64,000 bases of DNA. It comes from Grifola frondosa (taxonomy: Eukaryota; Basidiomycota; Agaricomycetes; Polyporales; Grifolaceae). The notes beneath the pieces are model-generated. The model was not told the origin of the DNA. It worked only from the letters and a program-made list of their open reading frames with translations, and searched no databases. The translations under genes and the position numbers were made by a program. This document shows positions 13,568 through 24,835 of this stretch, in pieces. The first letter of the stretch is position 1. Each line of letters begins with the position of its first letter. The DNA is taken from NCBI GenBank assembly GCA_001683735.1, contig LUGG01000014.1, positions 248,001 to 312,000 of the forward strand, read 5' to 3'.

Positions 13568-13773
13568 CAGGTAGGGAATAACAGCACACTTGTCTGGAGA
13601 CCGGATGGCAGTGCTATAGTGTGGAACAAAACAAGAATACTATCAAACATCTGAAGACTGGACGACAGAGCTTAGAAAGCTTCGGAATCTGCCAACTTGA
13701 AGTTAGCAGATTCTGTTCAGCACTGTCCACTTGAAGTGAGCAGTAGTAAGAAAGCAAGAGTGTTTGACTGAGT

Positions 13774-14158
13774 TAGTGTTGTCATGGCTTAGTCACACCT
13801 ATTTCAGCTTTTTAGATATTCTGACATGGATTTTGCAGATAATGACATGATTTTGGTTGAAATTAATAGCTAAGATGTACATGTATTTGAATATAACACA
13901 ACTATTTGCATCATTATCTTTAATGTGTTTCAATTTCAGTTACATTGGTAAAAAAGCTGACTAAAAAGTCGGACTTTGCAATTGGCTTTTTGGCCATATC
14001 TCCATCAATACAATGTATAATGTTTTGATTTTTGGCATGCATATGCCGCTATATCCAGGCTACAAAATGAATGTATGTAAGTTCACTATGGTATCTGAAC
14101 AATTGCACAGTTTATGAGTCATATATTATTTAGACCTGACTTAGCTGCAGCAACACTA
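13774..14158 (+). mobile_element. hAT-like MITE, copy C (385 bp)
   Basis: Full-length copy, TAGTGTTGTC to GCAACACTA. The left flank is GACTGAGT (13,766-13,773); GACTGAGA occurs at 14,163-14,170, four bases beyond the right end, so the duplication is present but separated by an extra GTCC. It lies between the arms of the 13,655-14,671 element. Confidence 0.8.
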
Positions 14159-14370
14159 GTCCGACTGAGACTGAAAAATGAGTGCTTTATATATATCATG
14201 TCACCTCCATAACTGGGTCATATGTGAAAGAAATTCAGCAACACTAACTTGCAGCAGCAGTGGGCAGCCCAGAAAAAGGTGAATATGGAAGTATACCATA
14301 TATGGGCAAAAGTACACCAATGTTATGTGGCACAGCGAGTTTCTTGCATATTGATGTCTGGGGAATTGGA

Positions 14371-14456
14371 ATTTGTCCAGGCCATATATTGCCTTAAAGA
14401 ATAAGCATATGTCCAGATATGTGCATATTCTCATCCTATATATGGCCTGGACAAAT
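14371..14456. repeat. Foldback repeat, family 2, with 19-bp perfect arms
   Basis: ATTTGTCCAGGCCATATAT at 14,371-14,389 is the exact reverse complement of 14,438-14,456. The 48-bp loop contains CCTTAAAGAATAA, shared with the element at 3,187-3,379. Likely a shortened copy of the same non-coding family. Confidence 0.75.
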
Positions 14457-15285
14457 ACTACCTTCCGTGTCACCGGCTGTGTGCCGGTAACAATCTGGGA
14501 AGAAGTTTGATTTTCTAACAGCAGCTCAATCCTGGATGTCGGTCTTGAAAGTGATTCAGATAGTGTCTGGTCACTGCTCACTTCAAGTGGACAGTGCTCA
14601 ACAAGGATCTGCCAACTTCAAGTTGGTAAATTCCTTCTATTCAAACTTCCTCTGTCCAAGTTGTCCAGTCTCTAGACAACTCAGGTTATTCTGTATTTCA
14701 CCTATCCACTGAGGCTCACAGTATAAGTCAGGATAAAAACTTTGTTGTGTTTATTGTCTAAATCAAACTTAGTGATGTCCACAACTATTGCAGTCACCAG
14801 CTCACCCTCAACCTTCTATTCTTCTTCCATTATGAAAATGACAGACAGAAAGTGGGGGCAGCGATGACCTTGATCACATCCACAGAAGTTTGCTTGGCAT
14901 GTATCATTATCAAATCTTGTTAGCTTGCAGTAATTGGTACTACTTTGTGATTATATTTAATTTAGTAAGCATAAGTGATGAGCTATCTTTTTGATTAAAA
15001 ATGTGAACATTCTGTCTATATTTATTTTTCACCTTTTCAGTAATATCTGGATCAGTGAGTATATTGATTAAATATTTCTGTCAGAAGATAGTTAACTATA
15101 TATTGCAGTAATTAATTATCAGATACTGATACTATCACAAAGTTGATTAAATGACATATTAGCAAGACAAAGCAACTATCTGCCATTTGAACCAATCTTA
15201 GCCCATTACTTGTAATTTATTTACACCTTTATAATATTTTTAGACTTAAGATAAATGAATCAAAGCGATACTAATACTATAAAGT

Positions 15286-16540
15286 ATGAGGGAGCTGACT
15301 GTTGAAATGGTGGGTGGCCACCATCAGCAAGAGATGATGCAAAAAATGGTCAAGGTTATGGATACTCAATTGAAGACAGTGAAGAAGGCATACAATGATG
15401 TGCATGTAGTGAAAGGCAAGAAGAGGGCAGAAGCAGAGACACCTGCATTGTTGATGATATATACTGATCTAACCATGGCTTAAAAGGAGTTCAGATGTTG
15501 GCTGGTGGTGATATATGAAGACAAGTGGTTCTGAATATGAATGTGAGGATGAAATTGAACTGTACCTACAGTCCATATCAATGCCATGCTCAGGAAGTAT
15601 CTGTCCCAGAATGACATCACTGTGATTCAACCAGAGACCCCCTGAGGAGAAACTTGTGACCAACATCACTTACATGTCAAAGGTGCCCATTGAGAATATA
15701 AAGCAGCAGTGGCAGGTGGGACATTATGTGGCAGTAATCCAGGATCAACTTGGAAGTAGCAAGGATTGCCCTAACGAGAACATCAACTTGCTGATCAACA
15801 TTTACCATGTGACTTGTATGCTGCACTGTCTGCATCAATATTGTTATTTCAGGATCTATGATCAGGTAACTGTGCCATTTTTGGTGAAGGCAATGAGGGA
15901 AGGGCATGGAATGGTGAGCACTGTATTACTATGTATTAAAAATTAATCATGCATATCTCTCTCCCTCTTCCAGTTCTTTATTCATCAGATCAATATAATG
16001 CTAATGAGGATGGATTTGGTCATACATCTCTTGACACTTCCTAGCCCAAAAGAGCAAGACATTTGTCTCAAGAAGATGGATGCCATAAAGGTGAAAGGAT
16101 TGCAGCAAATGGCAGAAGAGAATATAATGCTCAGTGACCTGCAAAATGAATGAAATACATTTAGGATGAAGCTAGAGAAGTTGCCAGCCAGCCAAGACAT
16201 GTTGACATCATCTTTGTTGAGAGACCTGGATGCAGCTTATATCAGCACTATTAGAACTTTGGATACCAAGCAGTTTGAGCAAAACGCTGTGCTCAGTGAA
16301 GAGATTGAGGTGTACAAGAAGAAGGTAATGGCAGCAATTGACAATTTCATCAAGTCCATGAACACTAGGAAAGAGTAGGCAGAGAGCAAGACCATACAAG
16401 GCATGAGGAGCCGAGTGTGATTTGTCCTCAAACAAATGCCATTTAGGCCATTCAGGCCTCTCATTATGAAGGTCATGATGGTTGACTTGAATGAAACATT
16501 TAAATCAGTCTTAGAGATGGTGAAAGAGGTACACTGATAT
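15286..16540 (+). pseudogene. Decayed plus-strand coding region, family unknown
   Basis: Successive plus-strand open pieces (15,286-15,483, 15,656-15,946, 16,166-16,378) carry coding-like sequence in several frames, for example KVPIENIKQQWQVGHYVAV and a Lys/Glu-rich, probably helical stretch near 16,250-16,370. Stops and shifts separate them and CpG is depleted. This looks like one dead gene, perhaps from a transposon. I cannot assign a family. Confidence 0.35.
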
Positions 16541-19500
16541 GACTCAAATGAGACCCAAACTAAAATCTATAATAAACAACACACATAGTCTCTGTATGCA
16601 AGAAGGTTGTAGCCTGGATCAGAAGTCATGAGGTATGTCGTGAGTGGGCCTAATAGCCTCTCATCTTGGTTCTGTGAATGTGAATGCAAATACGACGAGA
16701 AGGAAAATGAAACTCAGATATAAATGCAAAGGTAACTTAGCTCTAATCACAATGATGTGGGGTCCAAATGCAAGGCTTGCATGAACTCCTCTTGCTTCTT
16801 GGAAACACAGTCACAATACTTAGGAAATGCAGTTGCAGTTGCAGTGAAAAATGCAGTCACAGTGAAGAAGCTTAGTAGACTCAAAGGATAACTCAGAATT
16901 AATGCAGTGTGAGATGAGTGAGGAATGCAAATACAATCACAATGAGTTGTTGTGTCAGAACTTAGCTCTGAACTCAAGGGGAAAACTTGTTTGAAACTGG
17001 CAAAGTAAATACAGGGTATTTATCAATGAATCTGAGTCTGAATATGTGAAAATGACTATGTATGGTAACTGGTAAGCCAAACATGAGCACATGGCTCAGA
17101 TAGTAAGGAACAGACATAAGAAGGCTAATATCTACAGATGTCCAATGCAATGAACAGGAATGCAATAAATTTGTGATAAAATGCAAAAACTGAAAAGAGT
17201 AATAGGCCGAAACATGAAAATGAGGGCGACAAACCATTAAACCTTTCCTAATAGGCAAGATAGTCCCTGTCAATCACGAGGACCACAATGCAACATCAAT
17301 CAAATATCGCAATCTTCACCCTAAGCATGTGAAAGAATGCTGCTGTGGAAGATAAAGTGAGGGACACCAGGACCACATCGGAAACATATCAAAAATATTT
17401 GAAAATGATAAGAAAGTCATACGATGCTAAAGTCATGTGAAATCAGGACAATCGGGCTGTTAGAGCCAGAGTTATTGAGAAGGTAAGCTGAAATGATCAA
17501 ACTACGTGATTTACACATGGTGCGACTGTGAGGTATTTGCAAGTGCTCTGGTGAGGGACAGTGTGGTAAACTACTCTGAGCTATTTGACATGTGCCATGA
17601 GTACTTCCTGCTTGAGAAAGACAGAGTGCCTTAATGCTTTACACATAAGACGTGAAAATCTAAGGATAGCATGTGCATACATATCCACATACTATCTACA
17701 GATTCAGGAGTTTCACATTGCAGGAGTGCAATCATGCTTCTGCACTGTATATATGCTCTATATTTACACTGTGACTGCCCTGTTGTTGATTGTACTAATA
17801 ATGCATCAATTATTTCAAATCACTTAATGGATTGTTCCCATGACTGATCTTTGTACCATCAGCAAGAACATGGATATTGTAGATGTATCATTCATCATTG
17901 AAGCATGTGTGTCTATGTGTATATTCAGTGGTCCCAGAATGTGTTATTATATTGGCATACGATACAGAAGTGTGGCGATGATCATGCACCATAGTAAAAT
18001 GTGATCCATCCACTCACATGCACAAAGATGCATATGTGCCTTATTTGCTTGCAGGAATATTGTCACATGAGTTATAGAGATTTGATCCCATGAAGATATG
18101 TTGCATGTGTAATAGTTTAATTTAAATTGGAATTGATATGATATTCTTGCCACACTGAGATCTCCACTCACAATTGTTAATGCCATAACACTGATGAGTG
18201 AGATATCTTGTATAAATTCATTGAGAAGATAGATGATAAACACAATGAACAGATGTGATAATACTAATATATAAGCACACAAAGTGCAATTGTGTGAATG
18301 CATGTGGAAATGATGAAACAGGTGCAAAAGCACAATTGTGCTCATGTAAAATATACACAAAATCACTAGTTAAGAGGTCAGCTTGATGTATGCTGCTCAG
18401 ATAATTGGGAAGTATATACAAAAACTACATCATACACCCATGATGTCCAAGAAGTCCACCCACAATGACAACATAAAGGCAGTGATCGTGTCATGCCTGG
18501 CCTAACTATAGGGTTCACAAAGGCCCAATGTAGTCCAATCCATCTTGGATAATTTATTTCAAGCAATGAACACATCCATAGCTCCAGATAAAATGAGAGT
18601 GTAATCAACCAATGGATGGACCCATCCTTCAAAAGCAGAGAATGTTGCACCATTACATGGATTTCAGAAAGGATTGATTGCACATAAAGGAGGAGGGAGA
18701 GCAGGGGGCTCATGGATAAACAATAACCAGGACAACAGAAGGACCTCATGGGCTTGTACTATATGGATGCAGATGGAGTAGAGAATTATCAACTCAGGAG
18801 ATTGGAGAAGAGGGCTCCATTGCATTAGCATCAGTAAAGAAGTAATTATTAGAGTTTTATTTACAGTATAGTTCAAGCTATAGAAACTAGAATTTATGCT
18901 CAAACATCTGAGTTTAGTATTATCTTAGCTTTGATTAATGAGCACATGCCCTCTTGAAACTGAAAATTCTCAGTGACCTCAGGCATGACAATGTGTTGAT
19001 GGTATCATAATAGCCAGCACAGATATTATATTGTAGATGAATATTCATAGCTGGGCCAGAAATGCCTCTTATATATAGATTACCATCTAGCCAAATAAGA
19101 CATTTATTATTGATGAACAGTAACCAGAGGGAAGGAAAAGGGAAAATCATTTATTGGCTGGCAGGACTAGGCTACACCCCACAATCAGCTCTAGGATGGT
19201 TTCACTTCTGTAGGCCAGATGATAATTTTCATCACAGCCATTGGGCTGGCTTGGTTGGCATGTGTATCATATATATTACAATTTATATTTCTGAACAAAT
19301 TGAATATTCATGATACAATCAACTGCCCAGCTAATAAGATTCTAATGTACATTGCTATCTCTAGCTGACACTGACTGGCATGAAAATACAAGCATATTGT
19401 CATTGCTGGATAAATGGTAATTTTCAGAATCAAAAGGGCAAGATGAAAATTAATAATTAATTTTGTTTATAACTTGTTTGACTCAAAAGCATACTTCTGT

Positions 19501-19847
19501 GTTTCAAAAATTTAAAAATTATGAAATTATGTTGGCCATCTTAAGCTGCAAAAGTATTAAACCACCTATCTTTGTAATTCTTGCCAAATATCTTCTTAAT
19601 ATATATGAAAGATATCTAAATACTTTACACATTATATAAAACTATGTAGCATCATCCCAAAAGTCAGGATTTGAAAAAGAAAATATTAGTCATATAATAC
19701 AACATATTTGTAACCCACTGTACATACTACATATGTAAGAAATTCTTGGGTATGTATACTAGATGGTGGGAGCCTTACTTGCATCACAAAAACTGAATTT
19801 TTAACATGAAAAACAATATGAAGAAAAAACATTGTAATAATATTTAT

Positions 19848-21630
19848 TGATTGAGATATAAATGATTCTTTGAAGGCAACTTATGTCAATGCTTCTATGG
19901 ACAATCTGAAATACAGAAAAGCATCTTAGCTAAATGATATCTGTGCTGAGTCTGAAAAATAAGTCATGTAATATTTTTTAAACTTTCTCATGATCTAATT
20001 AAACATAAACATACAGCTAAACTCAACTATAATTATTATAAAATCTCTTTCTGCTACTAAAACTGAGTACATCCTATTTTTGCTAGATTTGGGTCAATTC
20101 ATAAGCCAAATCTCTCATGCTGCTAGTGTTTACTACTCTACAGAGAGCAAAATATGTTATAAAATGTGCCCTGGCCTTTTCAAAGTCTTTAGAGGTCATT
20201 TTACCAAGCTTACACCTGTCATCATTTAGTGTTGTCACGGCTTAGTCAAATCTGTTTCAGCTTTTTAGATATTCTGATGTGAGTTTTGCAGATAATAACA
20301 TGATTTTATTTCAAATCAATAGCTAAGATGTATATGTATTTGAATGTAATACAACCATTTGCATAATTATATTTCATATGTTTCAATTTCAGTCACATTG
20401 GTGTTAAAGCTGACTAAAAAGTCAGACTTTGCAATTGGCTTTTTGGCCATATCTCAATCAATACAATTTATAACTTTTTGACCTTCAGCAGACATATGCC
20501 ACTATATCTCAGCTACAAAATGAATATAAGATCACTATAATATCGGAAAACTTGCACAAGTTATGAGTCATATATCATTTAGGCCTGACTTAGCTGCAAC
20601 AACACTATCATCATTCAATATGCTATTCACCTTTTTGACTTTTAAAAGGTTAATACTATTGTGATTGTGACCAAATCAGTTCAAGATGTCATAAAAGAGT
20701 CTATTGCTTCTAAAACAATGTGTAGAGGGTTGAAAAAGACTGGTTTAAAGGTTATAGTGAAGTGTAATGTCCAGTTCTCTCCAAATGTCATAGGAGAAGG
20801 AGACTAGACTTTGCTATTAGTCATTAGTACTGGACCTTGGAGGACTGAAAGAGGGTTTTGTAGTCTGATAACATCAAAATCAATTGTCTGAGGCCAGATA
20901 AAAGAAAATGGGTGTGAAAAAAGTCAGGAGAAACACTTAGTAATAAATCAGTAAAGGGCATTCTCAAGTTTGGAGGAGAAAACTTGGACAATGTGAAGGT
21001 GTATGGACCACAATGATGTGGGCTCTGCATGCAATATTGATGGAATGATGGATGTCTACCTCCAGGTAACATTTTACAGGATAAACTTCAAAATAGCATC
21101 AAGTATTAAGGTAAAACTATGGAGGATATAGTGTTTTAATAAGACAATAACCTGAAGCACACTACTAAAGGGTCAAAAATTGGTTTCAGGACTATGAAAT
21201 TAAGACTATAGTGTGGCCTAAATATTTCTCAAATCATAAACCCATAGACCACCCCTGAAGTCATCTCAAAAAAGACTGGCAGAGTATAAAGAGCCACTTA
21301 AAGGAATCAATGAGTTATGGGAGAGGGTGCAGGAGAAATGCAAGGTAATTGACACTTCTGTATGTTAAAACGTAATTAGCAGTATACCTAAAAGTATTAA
21401 AAAGGCGTTGAGGGCAAAGAGAGGATATACCAAGTACAAGAATATGTTTTCTGCATTTCAGATTGTCAACCACAAAAGTGTTGACATGAGTTGCCTTCAA
21501 AGAATTATTTATATCTCAATCAATTCTTGATATTATGTTATGCAAGAAAGTCAGGAAGAATATTTTTCACACAGTACAAGATTAAACAATAAAACTATTG
21601 CCAACATGTCAACACTTTTGTGGGCTACTG
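19848..21630 (+). mobile_element. Tc1/mariner-type element, degenerate, with nested MITE
   Basis: The right terminus ends GTGGGCTACTG followed by TA (21,631-21,632), matching the Tc1/mariner pattern. An inverted repeat of at least 75 bp is shared between about 19,848-19,925 and 21,430-21,530. The left outer end is missing. Between them, broken plus-strand frames match a fungal Tc1-like transposase in order: the helix-turn-helix part (20,050-20,220, resumed at 20,616 after MITE copy D), a region around KFGGENL (about 20,965), then KNWFQDYEIKTIVWPKY and NHKPIDHP (about 21,180-21,255), and a TKY ending near 21,437. Several TAA/TGA/TAG stops sit where Gln, Trp or Arg would be expected. Inactive. 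Confidence 0.75.
20227..20607 (+). mobile_element. hAT-like MITE, copy D (381 bp), inside a Tc1-like transposase
   Basis: TAGTGTTGTC to CAACACTA, flanked by the perfect 8-bp duplication TCATCATT (20,219-20,226 and 20,608-20,615). The DNA on either side joins seamlessly to match the Tc1-like copy at 11,540-11,600, which lacks the insertion and so serves as a related empty site. The MITE therefore jumped into the transposon after it had amplified. Confidence 0.9.
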
Positions 21631-22866
21631 TAAATATGCTGTCCAAAAGGGATATCAGCTAATAAGATAGGTGGGGTATAATTTCTACATGCATTAAACA
21701 TTGAAAGCTTACATATATAAAAGCTCTAGCACACATTTTTATAAGTACATATTACTATAAGGACTTTAATCTTATTCAATTATTTTTATTTCAGAGATCT
21801 CAATGAACTTGCAGCTAGCTGAATGATGACTGTTATTATATGATAAATTGGTTCTTAATCATATTTTTGATAGTAGTTTCTGTGACTTTTCCAAGCCATT
21901 GCAATATTACTTGTCATTCATTCACCTGCTTCTTTATCATCCTTCATTGAGGTCTGTAATCAGCATGAAGCAATAGAATGATAAACTACTGTGTGATTAA
22001 CTGCTGAATACTTCACAATATTTTCTGCCATGATAAGATGACAATCAATAGTAAAAGTTTGAGCAACCACTTCAAATATAATTTTAAAAAAATAAAACAT
22101 GGTGTTCATCAGTGTCTGTAACATGTTGACCATATATGAATTGTTTCATAGTATAGGTGAAGAAGAAACTATTTACAAGTAAGGAGTTGCTTTGACATGC
22201 AGAAAAATCATAAAAGTATTCTATATTGACATTTTGAAGATAGTGCAATGATGTAAACATAATCAAATAGGCAAAAAAATGTATATACAATTAACTTCTA
22301 TTAACATAAACTACTAAACTCACCATTCAGCATTCAACTCCAAGCTGAAATATTATCTTTGAATTATCTCACATCATCTTGAACCCATCTTGTGCTGACA
22401 ATCACAGTGAAATCTCAGTATTACAAAATCTCAAGGCAGAATGCTTGAAAAGTGACAAAAAAGTGATGAACATCACCTATTAGCTGTCATCATCAGAACC
22501 ACCAAAATTTCTGGCTAGTGGTCAGATTTAGTGCTAGGACCTCCCTGCTTATTTTTGGGCCACCTTTGGTGAAATTTTCTTGGAATAATCATTTTCTTAT
22601 CACAGGTCTATTCTATTATAATTTGTATTTAGATGTGATCTGTCATGTTAAACTGTCTCAAAAGCTCAAATATATCATCACTCAAAGTGTAATTTACACA
22701 ATGAAGTAGCTAGCAGGGGATTTTATTTATTATTACTATTACTATCATGTGATTAATAAATGATAACCTAGTCTATTATGCCTCAGACAGTATCAAATTA
22801 TAGGACAAGAGACAAGAATCTCATCGTAACATGCATGAAATAAACATATATTTTAGTCATTTAGTC

Positions 22867-23232
22867 TAGTGTTGCCACAACTTAGTCACACCTATTTCAG
22901 CTTTTTAGATATTCTGATATAAATTTTGCAGATAATTATAATTAATAGCTAAGATGTATATATATTTGAATGTAACACAACCATTTGCATAATTGTCTTT
23001 AATATGTTTTAATTTCAGTTACATTGGTAAAAAAGCTGACTAAAAAGTCAGACTTTACAATTGGCTTTTTGGCTATATCTCCATCAACACAAGCTATAAC
23101 AATTTTTTTTTGGCATGCTTATGCTGCTACATCTAGGCTACAAAATGAATGTGAGATCAATGTGATATCTGAAAAACTGCACAAGTTATGAGTCATATAT
23201 GATTTAGACCTGACTTAGCTGCAGCAACACTA
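22867..23232 (+). mobile_element. hAT-like MITE, copy E (366 bp)
   Basis: TAGTGTTGCC to GCAACACTA with the perfect 8-bp duplication ATTTAGTC (22,859-22,866 and 23,233-23,240). This is the last repeat before the gene-rich part and lies about 250 bp from the 3' end of the HAUS8-like gene. Confidence 0.9.
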
Positions 23233-23488
23233 ATTTAGTCAATATTCTGTTTTGCCTAAAATATGTGAGAATTCACTCATTCTGTATATATTCTGATCAC
23301 TTATAATCTGGTGTTTCATAGCAGATGCCAGTATTGCTGGCAGTCACAGTACTCTTTGCCAACTGTGCCACAAATTTTATTCACCATTCATGGTGCTATG
23401 GTAGGTTTAGGGTTCCATTGAATATCTTGATCAATCTAAGACTAGCAATAAGAATACATGTCCAAATATCTGATCCATCTGGTATATA

Positions 23489-24710
23489 TCAAAACAACTT
23501 TACACTCTGTGTCTCTGCTGCAATTTGCATGTTCTCTTTACAGCATTGTACAAGGGCATGTGCAAAAGTCATAGATTCAGCATAAAGGCACACAACTCGC
23601 AGCATTCCTTGCAGAACAGATGATACTCGAGATTTACCAGTGCGGTGTGATGGCAGCGATACAATGCAGAGTTGCAATCGCAAACTGTCCTGATGAAGGC
23701 CGTCTACCGCAATGCATGTTCAATACCAACACAAAAATAATGTCAAAGGGGCTTACCAATGCAGTCCAGGATCTCATTATATCGATTAACATGAACGTTA
23801 CCGTCAGATGATGCCAACTGCAGCACTCGAGATGATACATCCGCGCAGGTCTCTTCAAGCTTCATGAAGCTAGTCACAATCATCGGTACTTCTTGCGCGA
23901 TCTACAGACGCGAGATCAGTCACGAGGATAGAATATGTAGCAGATAAGCGCAAGCACCTCGACATCACCAATTTCTTCGTAAAAGTCAAGCAGGTGTTCG
24001 GCTTCAAATCGCACACGGCTATCCGCAACATCTGCTTCCTCCACAGACAACTCCCGAGCACGACGTTCCAGCGACTTTGCTGCTGCAACCTTACTGCTCT
24101 CAAGCTGACCCTCCAGCGTCGACTTCATATACTGCCATGCATATACTTGTCCTGCGACCTGCAGCGGATCCGATGCCGGAGCTGACGCTGGCTCCGGCGC
24201 GCGCTGACGCGTCTGCGAACGCGTCAATCGAGGAATTGCGAGTAAAGATAAGCAATGCTCACGCGTTCTTCGGAAGCTGCGGCTGTGGCAAGCGAGGAGT
24301 CCATGCGCGTGCCACCTGCCAAAGGCTTTCCCTTGACCGTGTTTGTCGCTCTCACAGTCGCAGCACGGGCAGAGGGTTCGGGCTGAGTACGGCTCGCGGC
24401 GGCCTTCGACGGCCGCACACCGGCCGAGCCATTCTGGGATGAGGACGATTGCTTGAGAGCCTTGGACGTGGAGGCTGGAGTTGACTTTGAAGCGGAGGCC
24501 TCGGTAGGGTTAAGATATCGAGAGGCGACGGTCCTGCCTTGAGTCCATGATGTTCAGCAACTTCGTGAGCCATTAAGCATGCAAGAGATGGCATATACCA
24601 CGCGTGGCCTGTTTCTTTGGTGGGACAGCCTTGGAGGAAGGATTTGGGAGCATGAGTGGCAGAGGGAGCGGAGAGAGGCTGACGCACTTCAGACTCCGAC
24701 GGCCTGTCAT
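23489..24710 (-). CDS. HAUS8-like augmin complex subunit (candidate)
   Basis: Proposed exons: 24,710-24,599, 24,537-24,263, 24,212-23,958, 23,901-23,757, 23,703-23,489; phase is kept at all four junctions. The N-terminus is basic and Ser/Ala-rich and contains RGRTVASRYLNP, like the basic SRYLQ-type motif near the start of HAUS8, the augmin subunit that binds microtubules. A coiled-coil stretch follows (exon 3, ending FYEEIGDVE), continued in exon 4. Augmin recruits gamma-tubulin complexes to existing microtubules (known family role). Assignment rests on this motif plus coiled coil, so it is tentative. The last exon (about 70 codons) runs toward the AT-rich repeat block, looks less conserved, and may be a replaced 3' end. 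A start at 24,797 is also possible in frame. Divergent from the acyltransferase at 24,836. Confidence 0.5.
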
Positions 24711-24835
24711 TGTCGTGGAGGCCAATTTCCTCTGCGCGCGAAGCAGACCTCTCTTGCTCGCCGCCTTGTCCATCTGCATCTGCCCCATCGCCCTCATCGT
24801 CCCCGTCGACGATCGCCCCCTACCAGGCGACCGCT
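24711..24835. promoter_or_regulatory. Short divergent promoter
   Basis: Only 125 bp separate the proposed starts of the HAUS8-like gene (-) and the acyltransferase (+), and 38 bp if the upstream ATG at 24,797 is used. The sequence is C-rich and CpG-rich with no clear TATA box, consistent with a shared bidirectional promoter. Confidence 0.5.

Larger units (their letters stand above)
13655..14671. mobile_element. About 1-kb element with long inverted arms
   Basis: A left arm (13,655-13,745) from AGACTGGAC to TCCACTTGAAGTGAGCAGT is mirrored by a right arm (14,572-14,671) with the same two motifs in reverse order. Both arms contain short palindromes (CCAACTTGAAGTTGG type and CACTTGAAGTG). Between them lie MITE copy C and a short foldback element (14,371-14,456), so the host element was a landing site for later insertions. 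No coding frame is visible inside. Confidence 0.6.
1..23480. other. AT-rich, CpG-depleted repeat block without intact genes
   Basis: Base composition is strongly AT-rich and CG dinucleotides are rare, in sharp contrast to the CpG-rich genes that begin near 23,490. Open frames are short and interrupted, and the recognisable pieces are mobile-element remnants listed separately. Stretches where I see nothing beyond AT-rich sequence are 1-930, 1,480-2,700, 5,850-8,107, 8,461-9,981, 10,387-10,900, 11,770-12,600, 16,550-19,840 and 21,633-22,858. The pattern fits methylated, silenced and decaying transposon DNA in a basidiomycete (inference). Confidence 0.85.

Noticed and set aside
1..23480. LTR retrotransposon or reverse transcriptase
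   Set aside because: No RT, integrase or protease motifs and no paired long terminal repeats were seen.
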